A stretch of 64,000 bases of DNA from Amaurobius ferox (lineage: Eukaryota; Arthropoda; Arachnida; Araneae; Amaurobiidae): positions 69,294,727-69,358,726 of the forward strand of contig OX578152.1 in NCBI GenBank assembly GCA_951213105.1. The letters are read 5' to 3'. The translations under genes were made by a program, and so were the position numbers. The notes under the pieces were generated by a model. That model had not been told where the DNA came from. It did not search any database and saw nothing but the letters and a program-made list of their open reading frames with translations. Below are positions 12,609-27,600 of the stretch, in pieces (the first letter of the stretch is position 1; the number at the start of each line of letters is the position of its first letter).

Positions 12609-15600
12609 TGTGTCATATACAATATATGACTCAACAAATTTTTGAGGAAAATTTTTAGGTAAATACTTTTGTTCACAGACAGTTTTCAATTTTATACCAC
12701 TCAGTCTACCAGTATTGTTTTATAATACAGTTTAGAAAAATTATGCATTGGGTTTTGTATTGAGTCAGATACTTTTATTTGTATCACATCAACAGCACAA
12801 TGATGACGAATTTATCAGGGGTGAGATTGTCAAAAAGCAAAAAAGCTGAAAACAAAAATTTGAGAAATTATATGCAACATACATTTTAAGTGTTGAAATA
12901 TTTGAGAATTTTGCATAACTATATAAAAAAAAAAAAAAAATACTACGTTGGAAAAATGATTTAATTCATATTATATTTAGTATAATGCGTTTAAAAACAG
13001 GATTGTTTAAATACATGGGCAAATTTAATTTTAATGTATTCTTTCATATTAATTCTAAACTATGCTCATGCTTTTATTTTGTCAGTTTTGTAGAAATTAA
13101 ATCATTGCAATAGTCAGGAGTTGCAAACTTAAAAAAAATAAAAAAATCCCATAATTTACAAAACACAAATTTTTACAATTGATAAGATATAAATTTTTTG
13201 TACTTAAAGTGCAGTATATTTTTAAACACATTTATAAAATTATGTATTGTTAAAATGCGCATAGTCTAGTGTCTACACATAAATAAAATTTGGTGGCAGT
13301 ATCTTTTGTTCAAAAATATCCTTTCATAAAAATGTGGCAGAAAAGGCTTTAAATATTTTAATGAGTTTACTTCAAAGAATATTAAAAAATACTTCCACTA
13401 GTCATATCTTTAAAAATAATATATTGTTATGAAATGGGTAAAAGTAAAATAAAGATTATAATTCAATAAAAACAAAAGATTTTTTTTTTTGTCATTTTAA
13501 CTTCTCTTAGGGTTCCTGTTACAGCAGAGACCGCGAGAATATTGCACAATTACAATTGCTGTGCAAAATAATTTTTTTCTAGCATGAAGTAAGATACTAA
13601 CTTCACAGTTTCCCCTTTGAGTCCAGTGACAACATATATATATTAATGACATATACACATCTCTGTGATTACGGACCAGGACAAAAATTTACAACTTGCT
13701 TTTGATTCCCTTTCTGTGGGAGATTTTATGCTTCCACTTCTGGGTTAGACAGACAAGCGTTGTCTGCCATCCATGTTTTTCGGACTCTACATGCTAGGAG
13801 TAACAAAATGAATGGAGCTTGTCACACAAGAAAGTGGACGTTCTTGTGTGACAAGCTCCATTTATTCTTTTATCCTCAGCACACAGAATCTAAAAAACAG
13901 ACGGCAGACAACTCTTAGCTGTCGTAGGCCGAAGCTCAATTAAGATAGCAGCTTTGGTTAAAACTAAGGCTAACTAGACCATTTTTCTTTCACCCCCCCC
14001 CCTTTTGGAATCATCCTCCATTCACAGATAATTGCTATCCAAGGAGTTAACGAACCATGACCCCTGGTCCCATCCTCTAATAATTTATCTCCCAGGAGGA
14101 GTGTTAATACTGCACACACTTCTTTCTCCTCCTCCTTTATAAATCTTTTATATGTCCCCTATTATTTTGGAGTTAAAAACTACTATCAGTATAGGGGGAT
14201 TAAGACGAATTTTGCGAACTTTGATTGCGAAACTACATCTTCCTTTGTTAGCATCCTATCGATCTTTATTACCTACTGAAGTGCAGAACCCATAGCCCAC
14301 TAGGCAAGAATGAAATGATGAAAAGCAAAGGGGAGGAGGAAGTGGTTTTCCAAGAAGCTCCCTTATTGCCTGTGTATTCGCTTCGAAACGGTTGCCGACA
14401 TTACAGGAGATAAAAATAAAACTGAATGAATTCCACGTTCCCTCATTCGGCAGGGAGTGTTCAATTTATCAATGTAGGATGTATGGTAGTTAAATTTATA
14501 AATGAAGGATTTTGCAGACAAAAGGAGTGCGCAGATTTCTCGGGGATTTTCTTTGAAAAGCAGAACTTTGTCTGAGGAGAAAAATTTATTTAAAAAAAAA
14601 ATGAATTTTTCAGAAAAAGCAGAAAAAAAACCCTGATTTTTTTTTTTGGGGGGGGGGGGGGAAGCAAAAAAGTGGAATTCCGCCAAAAAGCGGAAGAATC
14701 TCATGCCTGGTTTATACACCATACCCTCTACAGAAAGTTTTGGAAAAAGCATGCAACTCAAACTTTTTAGCCTTCTACAAAATTAGAGAAGTTTCTAAAA
14801 CTCACTAAAAATTGCCAAGTTGGTACTTTTAACTAAATTCGTTACAGTGGTAAAATGACCCAGACCTTTAAATTATAACAATGGTTTACTGTTATGTATT
14901 CATAACAATATGATGTTACTTCTGTTCCATATTTTTGTTTCATCTCAATTTTATTTCTTTCGAGATTTAGTATACCCTGCAACTTCAGATGTTTCACATA
15001 AAAAAATAAATAAATAATAATTAAAAAAAAAAACATCTAAAATTTTAGATTTATACAGAACAAATAGACTTCCAATTATCAAAAGCATGGACACTTGACT
15101 GAATATTTAGATATTTTCCAGTATTCTTCAATTAGATTCTGTCAAAAATTACTCAATGAAGGAATTAAAAATTTGAAATTTTCTTTATTTGAAACGATTA
15201 AAAATAAAAATTGTTACAAAAATTAAATAATTTATTTTAAGTTAAACTGCATGTAAAGCAATCACAGATTAAACATCATAATAAATGCATTATTAAAAAT
15301 TCACATTTCATACAACAGTTTAGGAAATGCTGCAATAGATTATGAGTCTGGTTCTATGATTCATTAGAAAATAAAGCAATCAATCAAACTAAAATTGTAG
15401 CAACATTATTATTTCAAAAGCAGACAGACCATAAAGTGCTCATAAATAACAAATGCTTTAACAATAAAAATCATGTTAAATTAAGTAAATATAGATTTAA
15501 AGATGATCAGACTCAGTAGTAAACAATAATTGAACCTAATTTATGAATAAATTTAACACACCTGAATTACTTCTGGTGGAGGTGTGAATTCTACAATCTT

Positions 15601-18600
15601 ATCTAGAGCCCAGTTGATGATATCCTGAGCATTTCTACCGCCATCATATTCCTCTGCAATGCCATCCTTAGATCCTTGAGGGAAAAACTTTATAGTTGGA
15701 AAGCCTTTAATCTGAAAATAAAATAGGAATCATTACTTCATATAAAATTTACTGATATTAATCATTAAATTAATACACTTATTTGATATGCATTTAATAC
15801 AGGAAGACAATTTGGTGTGGGCAGCATGTGGCTGGCTTCAATAGATTTAAATTTGTTTAAATTAAATATATATTATTCTGAAAATAAAAATATTTCTTTT
15901 GTTACAGCATAAAACAGTTGATCCAAAGTATAAGCTAATTTTGGATAGGAGGGGGGGGGGGGGGACCATCCCATTTTAGTTTTGATGTGTATAACATCTA
16001 TCGTCTGATATCAAAATGTTGCAAAAAATGTAAACACTTTGCATCCTTATTTATTAGGTTCAAAAATGTGTGCAGACTACTCATACTTGAATATTATTTT
16101 ATTCTTGAATATTTTATTATTATCTTGAATATTTTATTATTTTACTTGGATATTTTATTATCATACTTTAATACTGACGACACTCTACCAGCGATTTGCA
16201 TAAAGCCTCCAGATCAAGTGATTATCATAAAACTCTCCACAGCTTCTTGATCTCCAGAGACTCTGCTTTGTATGTGATGCATTCGCAATGCCTCTGCACT
16301 GGCTCATAAAAGCCAGCCGCAGAACATTCCTATCAGTGATACAGACATTCATATTTGGATGACTACGTTCATGCGTGTTATGATGTAGTGCCATGATATG
16401 TATATACTTGTAAATAGCTTACATTATGTCCCTGTAAATAAACTTCTCTTTTTATGATGGTCTATATAATGATTAAGATACAACATCGAAACTTTCTCCA
16501 TAAATATATACACTATTTAATATACATATAAAATATACTATTTAAAAAAAAATTAAAAAAAAAAGGTTTGATGAATTATACTATAATTTCCGAGTGAAAT
16601 GGAAAAAGGGACAATGATCATTAGCAAAAGAGTTTGAGAAGCAATAAAGACCCTTTCAAGAAAATCCAATTCAAAAATAGAATTAGAAACTTTTCTTTTG
16701 CTCTGAAAAAACCGCGGTCCGGACCCCGAGCAAGGGGACCCGTGACTCGCGGTCGCTGAAAAACCTGACTTAAAATATTCCTCTGTTCAAGAGTAGTAGA
16801 GGTGACGCTGAGTTCTGACACCCTACAAGTGCCCTCTTTGTGTGTCCCTTTTTCATCAACCAGTTTTATTTTGCCTGCATCATACATGGACAATCTGCAC
16901 CTACACGATTTTAAAATGTGCTCTCCTTCATGTGGTGAGATCGCCACTGGTATTCCTCGGCCATCACTGGTTGTGTACCGCATAAGCCTTGGTTGCTGAA
17001 TCACCTTTTTTGGATCCAGAGCTGTCATCTATTTCGCCAATGAAAGTATCAAGAGCTGTCAATGGTTTCGCAAAAGGAATTCATCCCTCCCCCGCGAGCC
17101 GTGGCGGGTATATGGTCTCGAAGTTTGGAGGTGTGGTTTCACACAATTTACTTATCAATCACTTCTAAAGTGCATATCAGCAAGTGTTAGTGTTACGTTC
17201 ATCAGTTTCTCCCAAGTGCAGTTTTAGTTTTCATGTTTTACTTGTGAACTTCATAATCACCTTTGTTCATCATTATCACCTTTGTTCAGTGGTGCTGCCA
17301 TCTAGGAGCACCTCCTAGATTGAAATTCAAATAGGGAAAATTGATCTTACTTAACACTTTCTTTGGTTTACATACATGGAATTTATTCCTTGAAATTTTA
17401 GTGGTGTTTGTTTTTCGTTATTTTTAAGTTATAATTTTTATACATCAATAATGTGTTTTTTCTTGTTCTCTTAACATTTTTGGGGGTGGACAGCCAGCTC
17501 CAGGCAGACCAAGCTCTGGTCTTCAGACCAGAGTGGATTCTGTACCTGGGAAATTGTGATAGTTTGGTTAATTTAATTTGTTTTACTTTAATCGAATTCT
17601 AACTTTAATAGATGTAATCTTAAATGATGCAGTGTACTAACACTATACATTTAACTTAAGTGAAACTTCAATGAATAGGATGATATTTTTCCAATTGTTG
17701 TTAATAAAAGTTAATTTTTAATTTAACAAATGAGTTATGTTTTATTATGATGTTGTTGGCTGTGCTATTTATTTATTTAAAGGTAAGTGGAATTTTTAGA
17801 AGTTATATGGTGTTGAAGTGTTTTTGAAAGGTTTACATAGTTGAGCACAGACCAAGCAATAGTAATGGTTGAGTAAATAAAGAAACAAAGAGTAAATAAA
17901 TAATCATAAAACTTACTTTATTGTTTTAAATCTATACGATCACAGGTGAAATATAAATAATAACTTAGAAATATAAATGTAAATAACTTAAAGAATAAAA
18001 GATAAATAATAAATTAAATATAAATATAATAAGTATAAATAGTATAATTTCAAAGGGAAGGGAAAACCCTCATAACACATACGTATTGATCCCAAAGAAG
18101 ACTGTATTCTGCCTTCAAACATGATTGACATGTATTGTGTTAATGTTGCACTTACGAAGATTTTATATTATTGAGTATAAATAATTTGTTTCTTGTATAT
18201 TTCTTCAAAATTCCAAAACTCTGAAATGAATCTATATGAGGGTTGGGGGTGGGGTGGGGGGCAATTTTATTCTTCATACCAGGTTCATATCTTGCTATTG
18301 CAAAGGATATGATTATCCATTGTTGTATGAAAGTTAAAATAGAGTTTAATATTCAGCCTCTTTATCCTACCATTTTCTTTACTCATTTTACTTGCATCTT
18401 TTCCTGAAAAATTCACTCTGCATTAGCCGAATCAAATATAGAAAATCCATGCTGTTCCAGCGATTCTTTTCTTTAAAAAAAATTCCTTACACACTTAAAT
18501 ACTTCAAAGTATAATAATTGATTTTTCAAGTAGTATAGCATATCCCATAGTGTGCTGCATTATGTTTAGTTAATTGCATAAATTACACCTTTCTGGTGGG

Positions 18601-21600
18601 ATCAGATTGGAGACATAGGCTTGCGACCAATGCCGTTGCTATCGAAAAAAATTTTTATGCCCTTGTGCAGTAAATGCCCCCAACCCCCTATTAGTAGTCA
18701 TATCTTGGGGGTGCATTTACTGCACAGGGTTAGTAGGCGACTACCCAATATTTTACAAGTTGACAACCTTTTTTCATAAACTGTTTATGCGGCCGGCCCG
18801 GGTCTCCAAGACTCCTGGGCTTGCATGCAAAACATCCTTTTGTCCCTACCTGTCGGTGGCCCTACTTGTGAAGGGTTCACTCTCAGTTTATTTACCAGTT
18901 GATGTACATAGCTTTTCTTTTCTGTTTTCTGCCTCTCCAGCAATTTTTCATTAAACTATTGCATAACTACGGCAGCAGACAATTTTGTAAAAGGTTGCCG
19001 TGAATGTTTTCGGCTACAAATAATTTTTGCCAAATGTGAAAAGATTATTAAATTATGATTACTACAATTAATCAGAATGGACATAACTAGCAATGCACAA
19101 ACATGTCTCATTAAAAGTACGATTGACAGAAAAGTTTTGATTTATGATATGATTTTTTTTATTTGTGTATTTCCATACTTATATATCTGTGATTACAATC
19201 CGAAATTTTGTATTTTATACAATTTTTTCCTATTTCCTATAAAAATATTTTTTTTACTCTTCAGATTTATGCAAATTATTCATTATTTCACGATCATTCT
19301 TTACTATGATTTTCAGAAGAGGGTATAAAATATTTATTAAAGTGTGTATTATAAATGTTTTTGTTTTTAATATTTGTGAAGGTATCAAGTTAATTATGGC
19401 TGAAATAAGCTTTATCCATAATTTTACAGCAATTATGAATTTGTTATATGTTATAATAGCAATCTGATATCGGTTCTTCAGTACCCCGACAGTATCGGTT
19501 ATTTGGTATCGGATCTTTTTTAGCTTCGTGATATCCCTAGTAGCTACGAAGCTTTTATATTATTGAGTTTTTATGACAGTAGGTTTCTAAGAATTTGATT
19601 AAATTGCTTATAGTTTCAAATAACAATGGGGGAGGGGTAACAGTTTTAATAGGCTAGAAATCGTATTAGCCATAATTCCAAAGGAGAGATGTGTTGGAAA
19701 TAATTTTGCCTAAGCAAACTGTAAGCAAACTGTAATGAAAAACAGGAACAGTTAATTGTAACTGCACAAGGTATTCAGGATATGACAGAAAGTGATGAAC
19801 AACATGGGGTATGGAAGTGTATAGGTAGAATTGATTATTATTGTTGCATGATGATGTTTTTTTTATCTTATTATGTAACTTAAGTTAGGTGTCTTAATTT
19901 GTTAATAAATACTGTATGTTGCTAAAAATGACTATGTGGTCTGATTAAGCACTATTAAAAAATGCTACAAGCTCTGAAAGACTTTAGTTGAAACTTGATA
20001 TGGTAGTTTCTGAAGAAGTTAACTTAGTATTCTCTTAAAGCAATAGTAAATAAATTTGATATGGTGGTTTCTGAAGAAGTTAACTTAGTATGCTCTTAAA
20101 GCAATAATAAATAAATTTTATCGAATTTAAGCTAGCAAATTTACAATGTTTATAATTTTAAATATATTATCTTAATTCAAACTCTTAATTAAAAGGTAAA
20201 CAAGTAACTCTTGACTAAATAAACTAAAATAACTCACTTCTTTTAATGAATATTAAAACTTCTAAATTGACAACTCTTATTGAATCATGTTTGTTTACCT
20301 TTAGTGTACTTAAAACTGAATAATCTTCAACTTATCTAAATAAATTTAACTAACTTAATATTGTTTTCTCTAGTAATTGCCCAGATCATGTAATGATTAT
20401 TTACGCTTTGAAAAGGTACAAATAAACTTAAATATAAATAATTGTTTACTTGCCTAACAGGACTTATAATTTTAAATACACCTTTTCCCAATAAATGTTA
20501 TACTGGCTGGAAATCCCTCTATACCCAAACATGTGAATATGAAACTGCTTTGTAAGCAATCAAGTGAACAAAGAGTACATACTATGTAACCTACAAGAAA
20601 GTTGATTTTGTAAACATGTTTTCATTTTTCACCCAGGGTAAATTTAATGATTTTAATATGTATATGTTTTTTGTGTTCAAATCTATATTTTTATACTCCA
20701 CTATGGAGTTTTCACATATCCATGAATGCTTTACTTCGAAAATTTCAAAATGGCAACCAATACAACACTATCTGAGCATCGCTGGCAACATAAACAGACA
20801 TATCAAGTGTTTAAGTGAGAAAACATCTGTAGAGCACAGGGGTGATAGCTTGGCAGCCTTTACTACTCCCACTGCAACTCTTGAACTTTTACTTGGATTG
20901 CACCCACTTTATATGCATATTGAAGCAGAGATACTCATTTGCATGAACAGACTTAAATATCTGAAACACTGGAAAGATTACTCAAGGTATTTATCTTGGA
21001 GTGATCTTAACAGTAATGTTGCTAGCCATCCTTATTTCTGTATGGCATCCTTATTTCTGTATGGCACCTGATGGCAGTCATGTCAAATATACGTTTGACA
21101 AGCCTTACGAAATTCAGGTCCCCTTGCGGGATGACTGGAAGAGGACTCCCACCTACAATAAACAGAATTGTATTGTATGGTATACAGATGGCTCGAAGAT
21201 TGGCACAAGTACTGGTGCTGGTGTGTGCTGTTTGGATGATGGCACAGAGCTGTATTATCCGCTTGGCAGTTATGCTACTGTTTTTCAGGCTGAGGTCTTT
21301 GTCATTCTTATGTACTGTAGAATTTGCTATGACAGGAAGTATAAGATCAACCAAATACTTATCTGTTCCGACAGTCAGGCTGTTCTCATGGCTCTTGGGA
21401 AGTCCACTATGACATCTTCCCTTGTCTGGGAGTGCTATAATGCACTCTGAAATTGCTAGCAATAACGAAGTCATTCTTTACTGGGTGCCTGGACATTCAG
21501 GCATTCCTGGAAATGAGTTGGCTGATGAATTAGCTAGACAAGCACTTATTCAAGCACTCATTTTGTTGGCACTGAGCCAGCCTCGGGTATTCCCAATGAT

Positions 21601-24600
21601 CTTACCATAAGAATTGTTTATGACATCTTCAGGAAGCTTCAATGCAAGAACTGGCGTAATATTAAAGGTCAAAGGCAAGCAAAAATTCTCAACTGCAATT
21701 GCCCTAGTACACGTCAAAAGGAACTTTTCAAGCTCAGCAGAACTGGCATCAGGAGGGCTGTTGGGCTCCTTACTGGGCACTGCACCCTCAAGAAACACCT
21801 CAACATTATGGGTGTCACTAAAGATTCAATTTGCAGGGGCTGCAAATACAGCGAAGAAACTGCTGCTCACATTCTCTGTGAATGTGAGGTTTACTCTGCT
21901 CACAGATTCAAACACATTGGTCGGCATGTGATTGAACCATGGGAGCTGAATGACATTCCTGTTAAGTGCCTGCTAATCTTTGTGTCGGCAACTGGTCTCT
22001 TTTCGTAGAGATCTGTTCTGTCTGGGGTAGCACAATAGACCTCTGGTCGCTGTGCTGGGCTCTTCTTGAGCCACCAGTCTCTCATTTCATTTCATTTCAT
22101 TGGCAGTCTTTAGCTTGCCAAGAAGTTCATTGCCGGGTTATCAGCAGCACCCTTGACGATCTAAGTTCAAATTTTACCATGTCAAGAGAGGTTGCTGCTC
22201 TGGAACTTCACACCAAGCAAGAAGATGCTCCTTAGTCGGGACGAAAACATCTGCTATGAAAAGTTGCAGCTGGTGACTTTTGCACTTTTCTTTTTACAGG
22301 GGCCAAATGCCAAGGCAAGGTGCCCCTCCACAGATGCTACTTCATGTTTAAAAAGTGATTACAAACTCCAGGCAGGATACCTCTTTTACACATTCAACAG
22401 ATGCTACATGTTTAAAAGATGATTACAAACTCTGGGCAGGATGCCCCTTTCACGTCCTCAATAGATGCAACTTTATGTTTCTTCATCCAGCTTGACAACA
22501 GCATTTGCAGCCGCCTGTCTCCATCATTTGTGAGCCCTTAAGGTCGTCTGAAGGCACGCTGGACCCAATCCCAGACACCCAAGATGCCCTAATGCTGCCC
22601 AAGTCTACCTGCACCATCTGAATCTTCATCTGGCTTGGCCATGGCATTTGATGCCTTGCTCCATCATTTGTGACCTCACGGAGAGTCAGAAGAATGCATG
22701 TGTTTGTGCAAGAGTTTGTGGCTTCCACCCAGAGACGAAGAATAATTTTGTGATTTGAAGATTTATTTTTAGTTTTTCCATTATAAGATTTATTTGAAAT
22801 ATGCTTAAAGTACCTTTTTAATTATATACACCTTTGAGGCACACATCTAATACAAGCAAATGTTTTTTTTTCCCTCACCCATTTTTATGTTTAACTTTGT
22901 TTTGATAATATACCCTCGCAGAGTTTCTCTTAATTTTCCTTAAAATTTGTGAACCCTGGGTGATGTTTTATTTTGTTTGTTTATTGTTTAAGTTTTAATA
23001 TGTTTTAAATAAATATTTTTTAATTTAAACCTGGTTTTTATTTTGAAGTTCAATCTCTATGTCTGTGAGTAATTTATTAGTTAATTACTCTTATTCTATT
23101 ACACAATACAAACAGTTTCATTTTCTCCCTTTCAGGGATTTCGGCCTTATTTAATTAATAGTATGTTTGATTCTTTCTTTTGTTCACCTTTATCATTATT
23201 ATTTGTTTTTTTGTTCTTTTATTTTCATGCTGATGTTGAAAAATGCATAGCAATGTTCAAAAAATCTTTAAACACACAGGATTATATATTATATGTAAAA
23301 ATACAACACACATCACATTTTTTACAAGCATCAGTTTCAAACATCAAACTCTGAACTTAGTCTCATACTTACATTGTATTTATTTGACATAATTGTATGA
23401 ACTGTAGCATCCAAGACACCCAATTTCACCTTTCCTTTCAATTCTGTAGCAGCTTCAGCCCATTCAGGTGCCAGCTTTTGACAGTGTCCACACCATGGAG
23501 CAAAGAATTCAACTAGCCACATGTCGTTGCTGTCTAAGACAGTTTCTTTGAAGTTGGCATCAGTTAATTCTATGACATCATTGGGATCACTCTAAAATGT
23601 AGAAATATTGCTTTAGTTAAATTATATAAGACACAGAAGCAGAAATTGGTGCAAATAAGTACAGTTTTCTAAATTTCTATATTTATTCAATGAATATTAG
23701 GGAATAGAATTGAAATTTTTAGCAATTCCTCAAATATGTATCTATGAAAAGAAAAATCTGGTTCATGTTTTATATCACTATATCTAAAATCATATTTTAA
23801 CATTTAATTCATGAAAAAAAGACTAATGTTAAATATTGTGCAATAGAATAAAACAGTGCCTCACTAAAAAAATATATATAATAATAATAAACTACATAAA
23901 TTAAAGCTTATTTTTTTATTTATTTGCAATACTTTGTGCAAATTGCAGATTAAATCTAATTTTAATCTGCAATTAGTACAAATGTCATCATCACCTTTGT
24001 GTCAGAGTTGTTTATGTCTAAAAGGTCACAGATGAAGTGTTCTGCACTTGGGGTATGAGCAGAGAACACTTTTTTTACTGTAACTTTTGGCAGAGTACTA
24101 AGTACAGTGTATGTCAGAGTGCTTTTCAGCTTTATATCCCCATCACAGCATACTTAATAAATACCAATATTTATATTGCATACTAAAAGGTAAACAATCA
24201 TGGTGGTCACCAATCTACTAAAATGAGAAGGTGAAGATTAAATTAAGTGCCTATTGACTATTTATGACACTTTCCTTATATGGCAGTCACTTGCTAGATT
24301 TTTGCGGTTTAGTAGTTGTGTACTATTAAAAAAAACTGCAGTATACATAATTGTTATATTAAATACTCCATTAGATCGCTGTCTGTTTTAGATAGAAATG
24401 CCCACTAACATAAATGAAGAGACTACAGATGTAATAAGCTCTACTAACCAGTTGCCACTAACCAAATTTTTGAGTTTTACTTTTAGCACACTGGTTGAAA
24501 ATTGTAAATCTGAGGGATCTATGGGGGGGGGGGGGGGTTCCTTAATCAACATAATATAATCAATGCACAATATATTAGTAAACATTCTCTTCAGAAATAA

Positions 24601-27600
24601 GATTTTTTGAGTTCAGCTGAATCATACATACTTAAAATATAAAGAAATATGTGAGAAATACACCATGCTTAATTCTCAAAAATTTATAAAATATAATTTA
24701 TTTTCACTCATTTAAACCTGCCTTTAAAATTCATATCACAAAAATAGAATTTTGTCCTTTTAGCAACTTCATGAGCAAAATAAAATAGGTACTGACTTTA
24801 TACTAGAGTGCAATACCATATTATCAAACTGTCATTGATATTTAATTAATATTATTTGAAATAAGTGAACTCAAACAAAATTAGATGATGTCAAAGTCGA
24901 AATACAAAACTATGACAAAACAACTTTAAACTTTTTCTTGCAATGTTATTTAAAAAAAGTGGGGCATAGTTTTGCAGCAAACTTGCTCTTCATTTGAGTG
25001 TTTGATATTTCTCTACTGACATGCACTTTCTCTCTATGCATACCAGTTGAGAAGCATTGACCTGTGTCATCAGTTCTGATGAGTAAAGGTCGGCTTCATC
25101 CCACCACATGTCACTGTTTAAATATACATGCATTAACTCTTCAATCAAAAGCGTTTCAAAATTTCAAGTAATAAGGAAAAACTAAATAAAACATTTTATT
25201 CAAGTAACTCCATGTATCACCTTACCTCATATGCTCACATTTTTAAAAACATACTATTTGAGTTCAGTGATGCTCAAAACTTGTAAATTTCTATCAAATC
25301 TAATTTAAATTTTTAATTTCATCATAATACTTTTCTTATTACTATATCAACAGTATATAAGTTAATCTCATACATGCTAAAGAGAATAAGTAATGAAAAC
25401 AATATTTAATACAGAAATAATTTCTGATACTTAAACTGTAAATGGTATTTCTCCTAAGTACAAATACACTGTACAAAAACTATGTGTATTCTATACATAT
25501 GCCACTAGAGATCACTTTAAAGTTTATTTAGTTCATGCAATCAGTAATGTATGTCAAAAATTTATTAAAATCGAAACTAGCCATACAAAAGTTAGTTTTT
25601 TAAGCGACTATTTTTCATTATATATTTTTAACATGTATTATTTGTGTAAATATAAAAGTCGTGACTTAAGGAATATTGTTTTAGCAACAGATGCATGTGT
25701 TGAAAACCAAATTAGACCTAACCACTAACACTAGGTACAACATACTTAGGACTAAAGTACAACACAGATGTTGAACTTTGATCCTAAAAGCAGTTTTTTA
25801 AACATTTAAAAATATATAGAAAGGAATAACATAAAAGTTTAGCAAAATTATATGTAATGCACATCTCATAGTATTCATAGTAGCAACAAATATAATTATT
25901 GTTTCTCATATTGCAATCGAATTAAAAATTAAAATGTCCAAAAAGGTGTGAGGTACAACATCTTTCCCTATATAAATAAAGTGATTTAGAAAATAAATTT
26001 ATATAAATTCCGATTTCAATTTTTGCCCCATTCATCAAATGATCTAGCTTAATGAATGTCCCATTCATCAAATGATAATAGCTTGATAAATGGGAACCAT
26101 TTATTTCTTTGATTGATTTTTAATAATTCACATTTTAAAGTTTCTATTTACTTTCTAAACTTAAAAAAATGGTTATTTTTAAAAGCTATATGAACATGAA
26201 AAGAAAGCATAAGATGTTCAAAGAAAGTGATAACATAAGAACTGTGTATAGATCATATAGCATTCCAATAGTGCTGTGTTTTCACTAGTTATCTGTATTT
26301 CTTTTACCAAAAGATAAAATATTTAAGAATTTCAAACTATATGCTGAAAGTTATGTTTTCAGAAAAAGGCAAGCTCTTTTTTTAATCAATACATTTATAC
26401 ATGATATCTGAAGACTGAGTGTTGACTCAACTTTCTAATTATATTCATATTATATATCGTTTCTTTCTGTTTAATCAGAATCAGAACTGAAATAAAATAA
26501 AAAGATGCATATTTTTTCAGATTTCATATCAAAGTTATTCTTTTAAAATATTTTGGAAAAAAATGTTCAAGAGTTTGTTTTTGTTTAAGTTGGCAACAGC
26601 TTGATGACATATGAATTGTATATATTTGGCTTACCTGTGCTGTTAATATAGACAAGACTGTTTTGAGATCATTAAATTCAACATAATTCAAATTATCACT
26701 ACTATCTGGGAATTATTGTTTTCCCATAGAAATAATGCTATGATGAAAATAATAAAATTTGAATAATTCAAGTTCTAATCATGAGTATTGCTAAAAATTC
26801 TATGTAATTATAGATTTGCACATATTTGCATATAAAATTTGATATCAGTAGGTGTATCTATTTTTAAGTTATGTCCACACCTCACACAAACTGACATCTT
26901 TCCAAAAGTGCTTGAAATGGATTCAGGGGGGGGGGGGGGGGAGATAAAAATATACATATCTATCAAAATCTTAAATTAAAAAATTGGGGGGAAGGAAACC
27001 GTACTTCCTGCATTCAATAATATAAAGCAATAATCAGCATGTTCAAATTATTGAAAATTTGCATAAAACACAAAATTGAATTATAATATATAAAAAGAAA
27101 TTTACATCTTTCCTCCGTCGGCCTCCACTACCACCACTACTACTTCCCCCACTGCTACTCTTTTTTCCTCCTAATTTAGCTTCAACTTGATTCTTTAATT
27201 CTCTAAAAAGTTCATCAACCATTCCTTGAGCAGTTCTTGGTCCAGTATAATCTCTGGGCCTGTTTTTGTTTGCTCCAAATATTTGTATGGTAGGAAAACC
27301 ACGAATTTCAAATTTCTGTCCAAGAGATTTGTACTCATCAGCATTGACAGCTCCAACTTTAACTAAACCCTAAAGATATAAGAAAATAATAAAGATATAA
27401 ATATTGATAAGATTCTAAATAATATAATACTCTATAGGATATGATTTAGGTTCACATAATACAAATATTGATAAATATTCTAAAATTTATTTCATGTTTA
27501 CAAACACAATACTGTATGTCATGCAAGTTATTTTAAAGTAATTTATAATAATTGAGAGCACTACATTATCACAGATCTAAAAATTAAATATACAAAAGTA

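Noticed and set aside
14363..14761. 132-codon minus-strand ORF
   Set aside because: Dominated by homopolymer-encoded Phe, Pro and Lys runs; no domain and no splice link to a gene.
21022..21474. Minus-strand ORF of 150 codons
   Set aside because: It overlaps the RNase H domain of the LINE on the plus strand; no protein family fits the minus frame.
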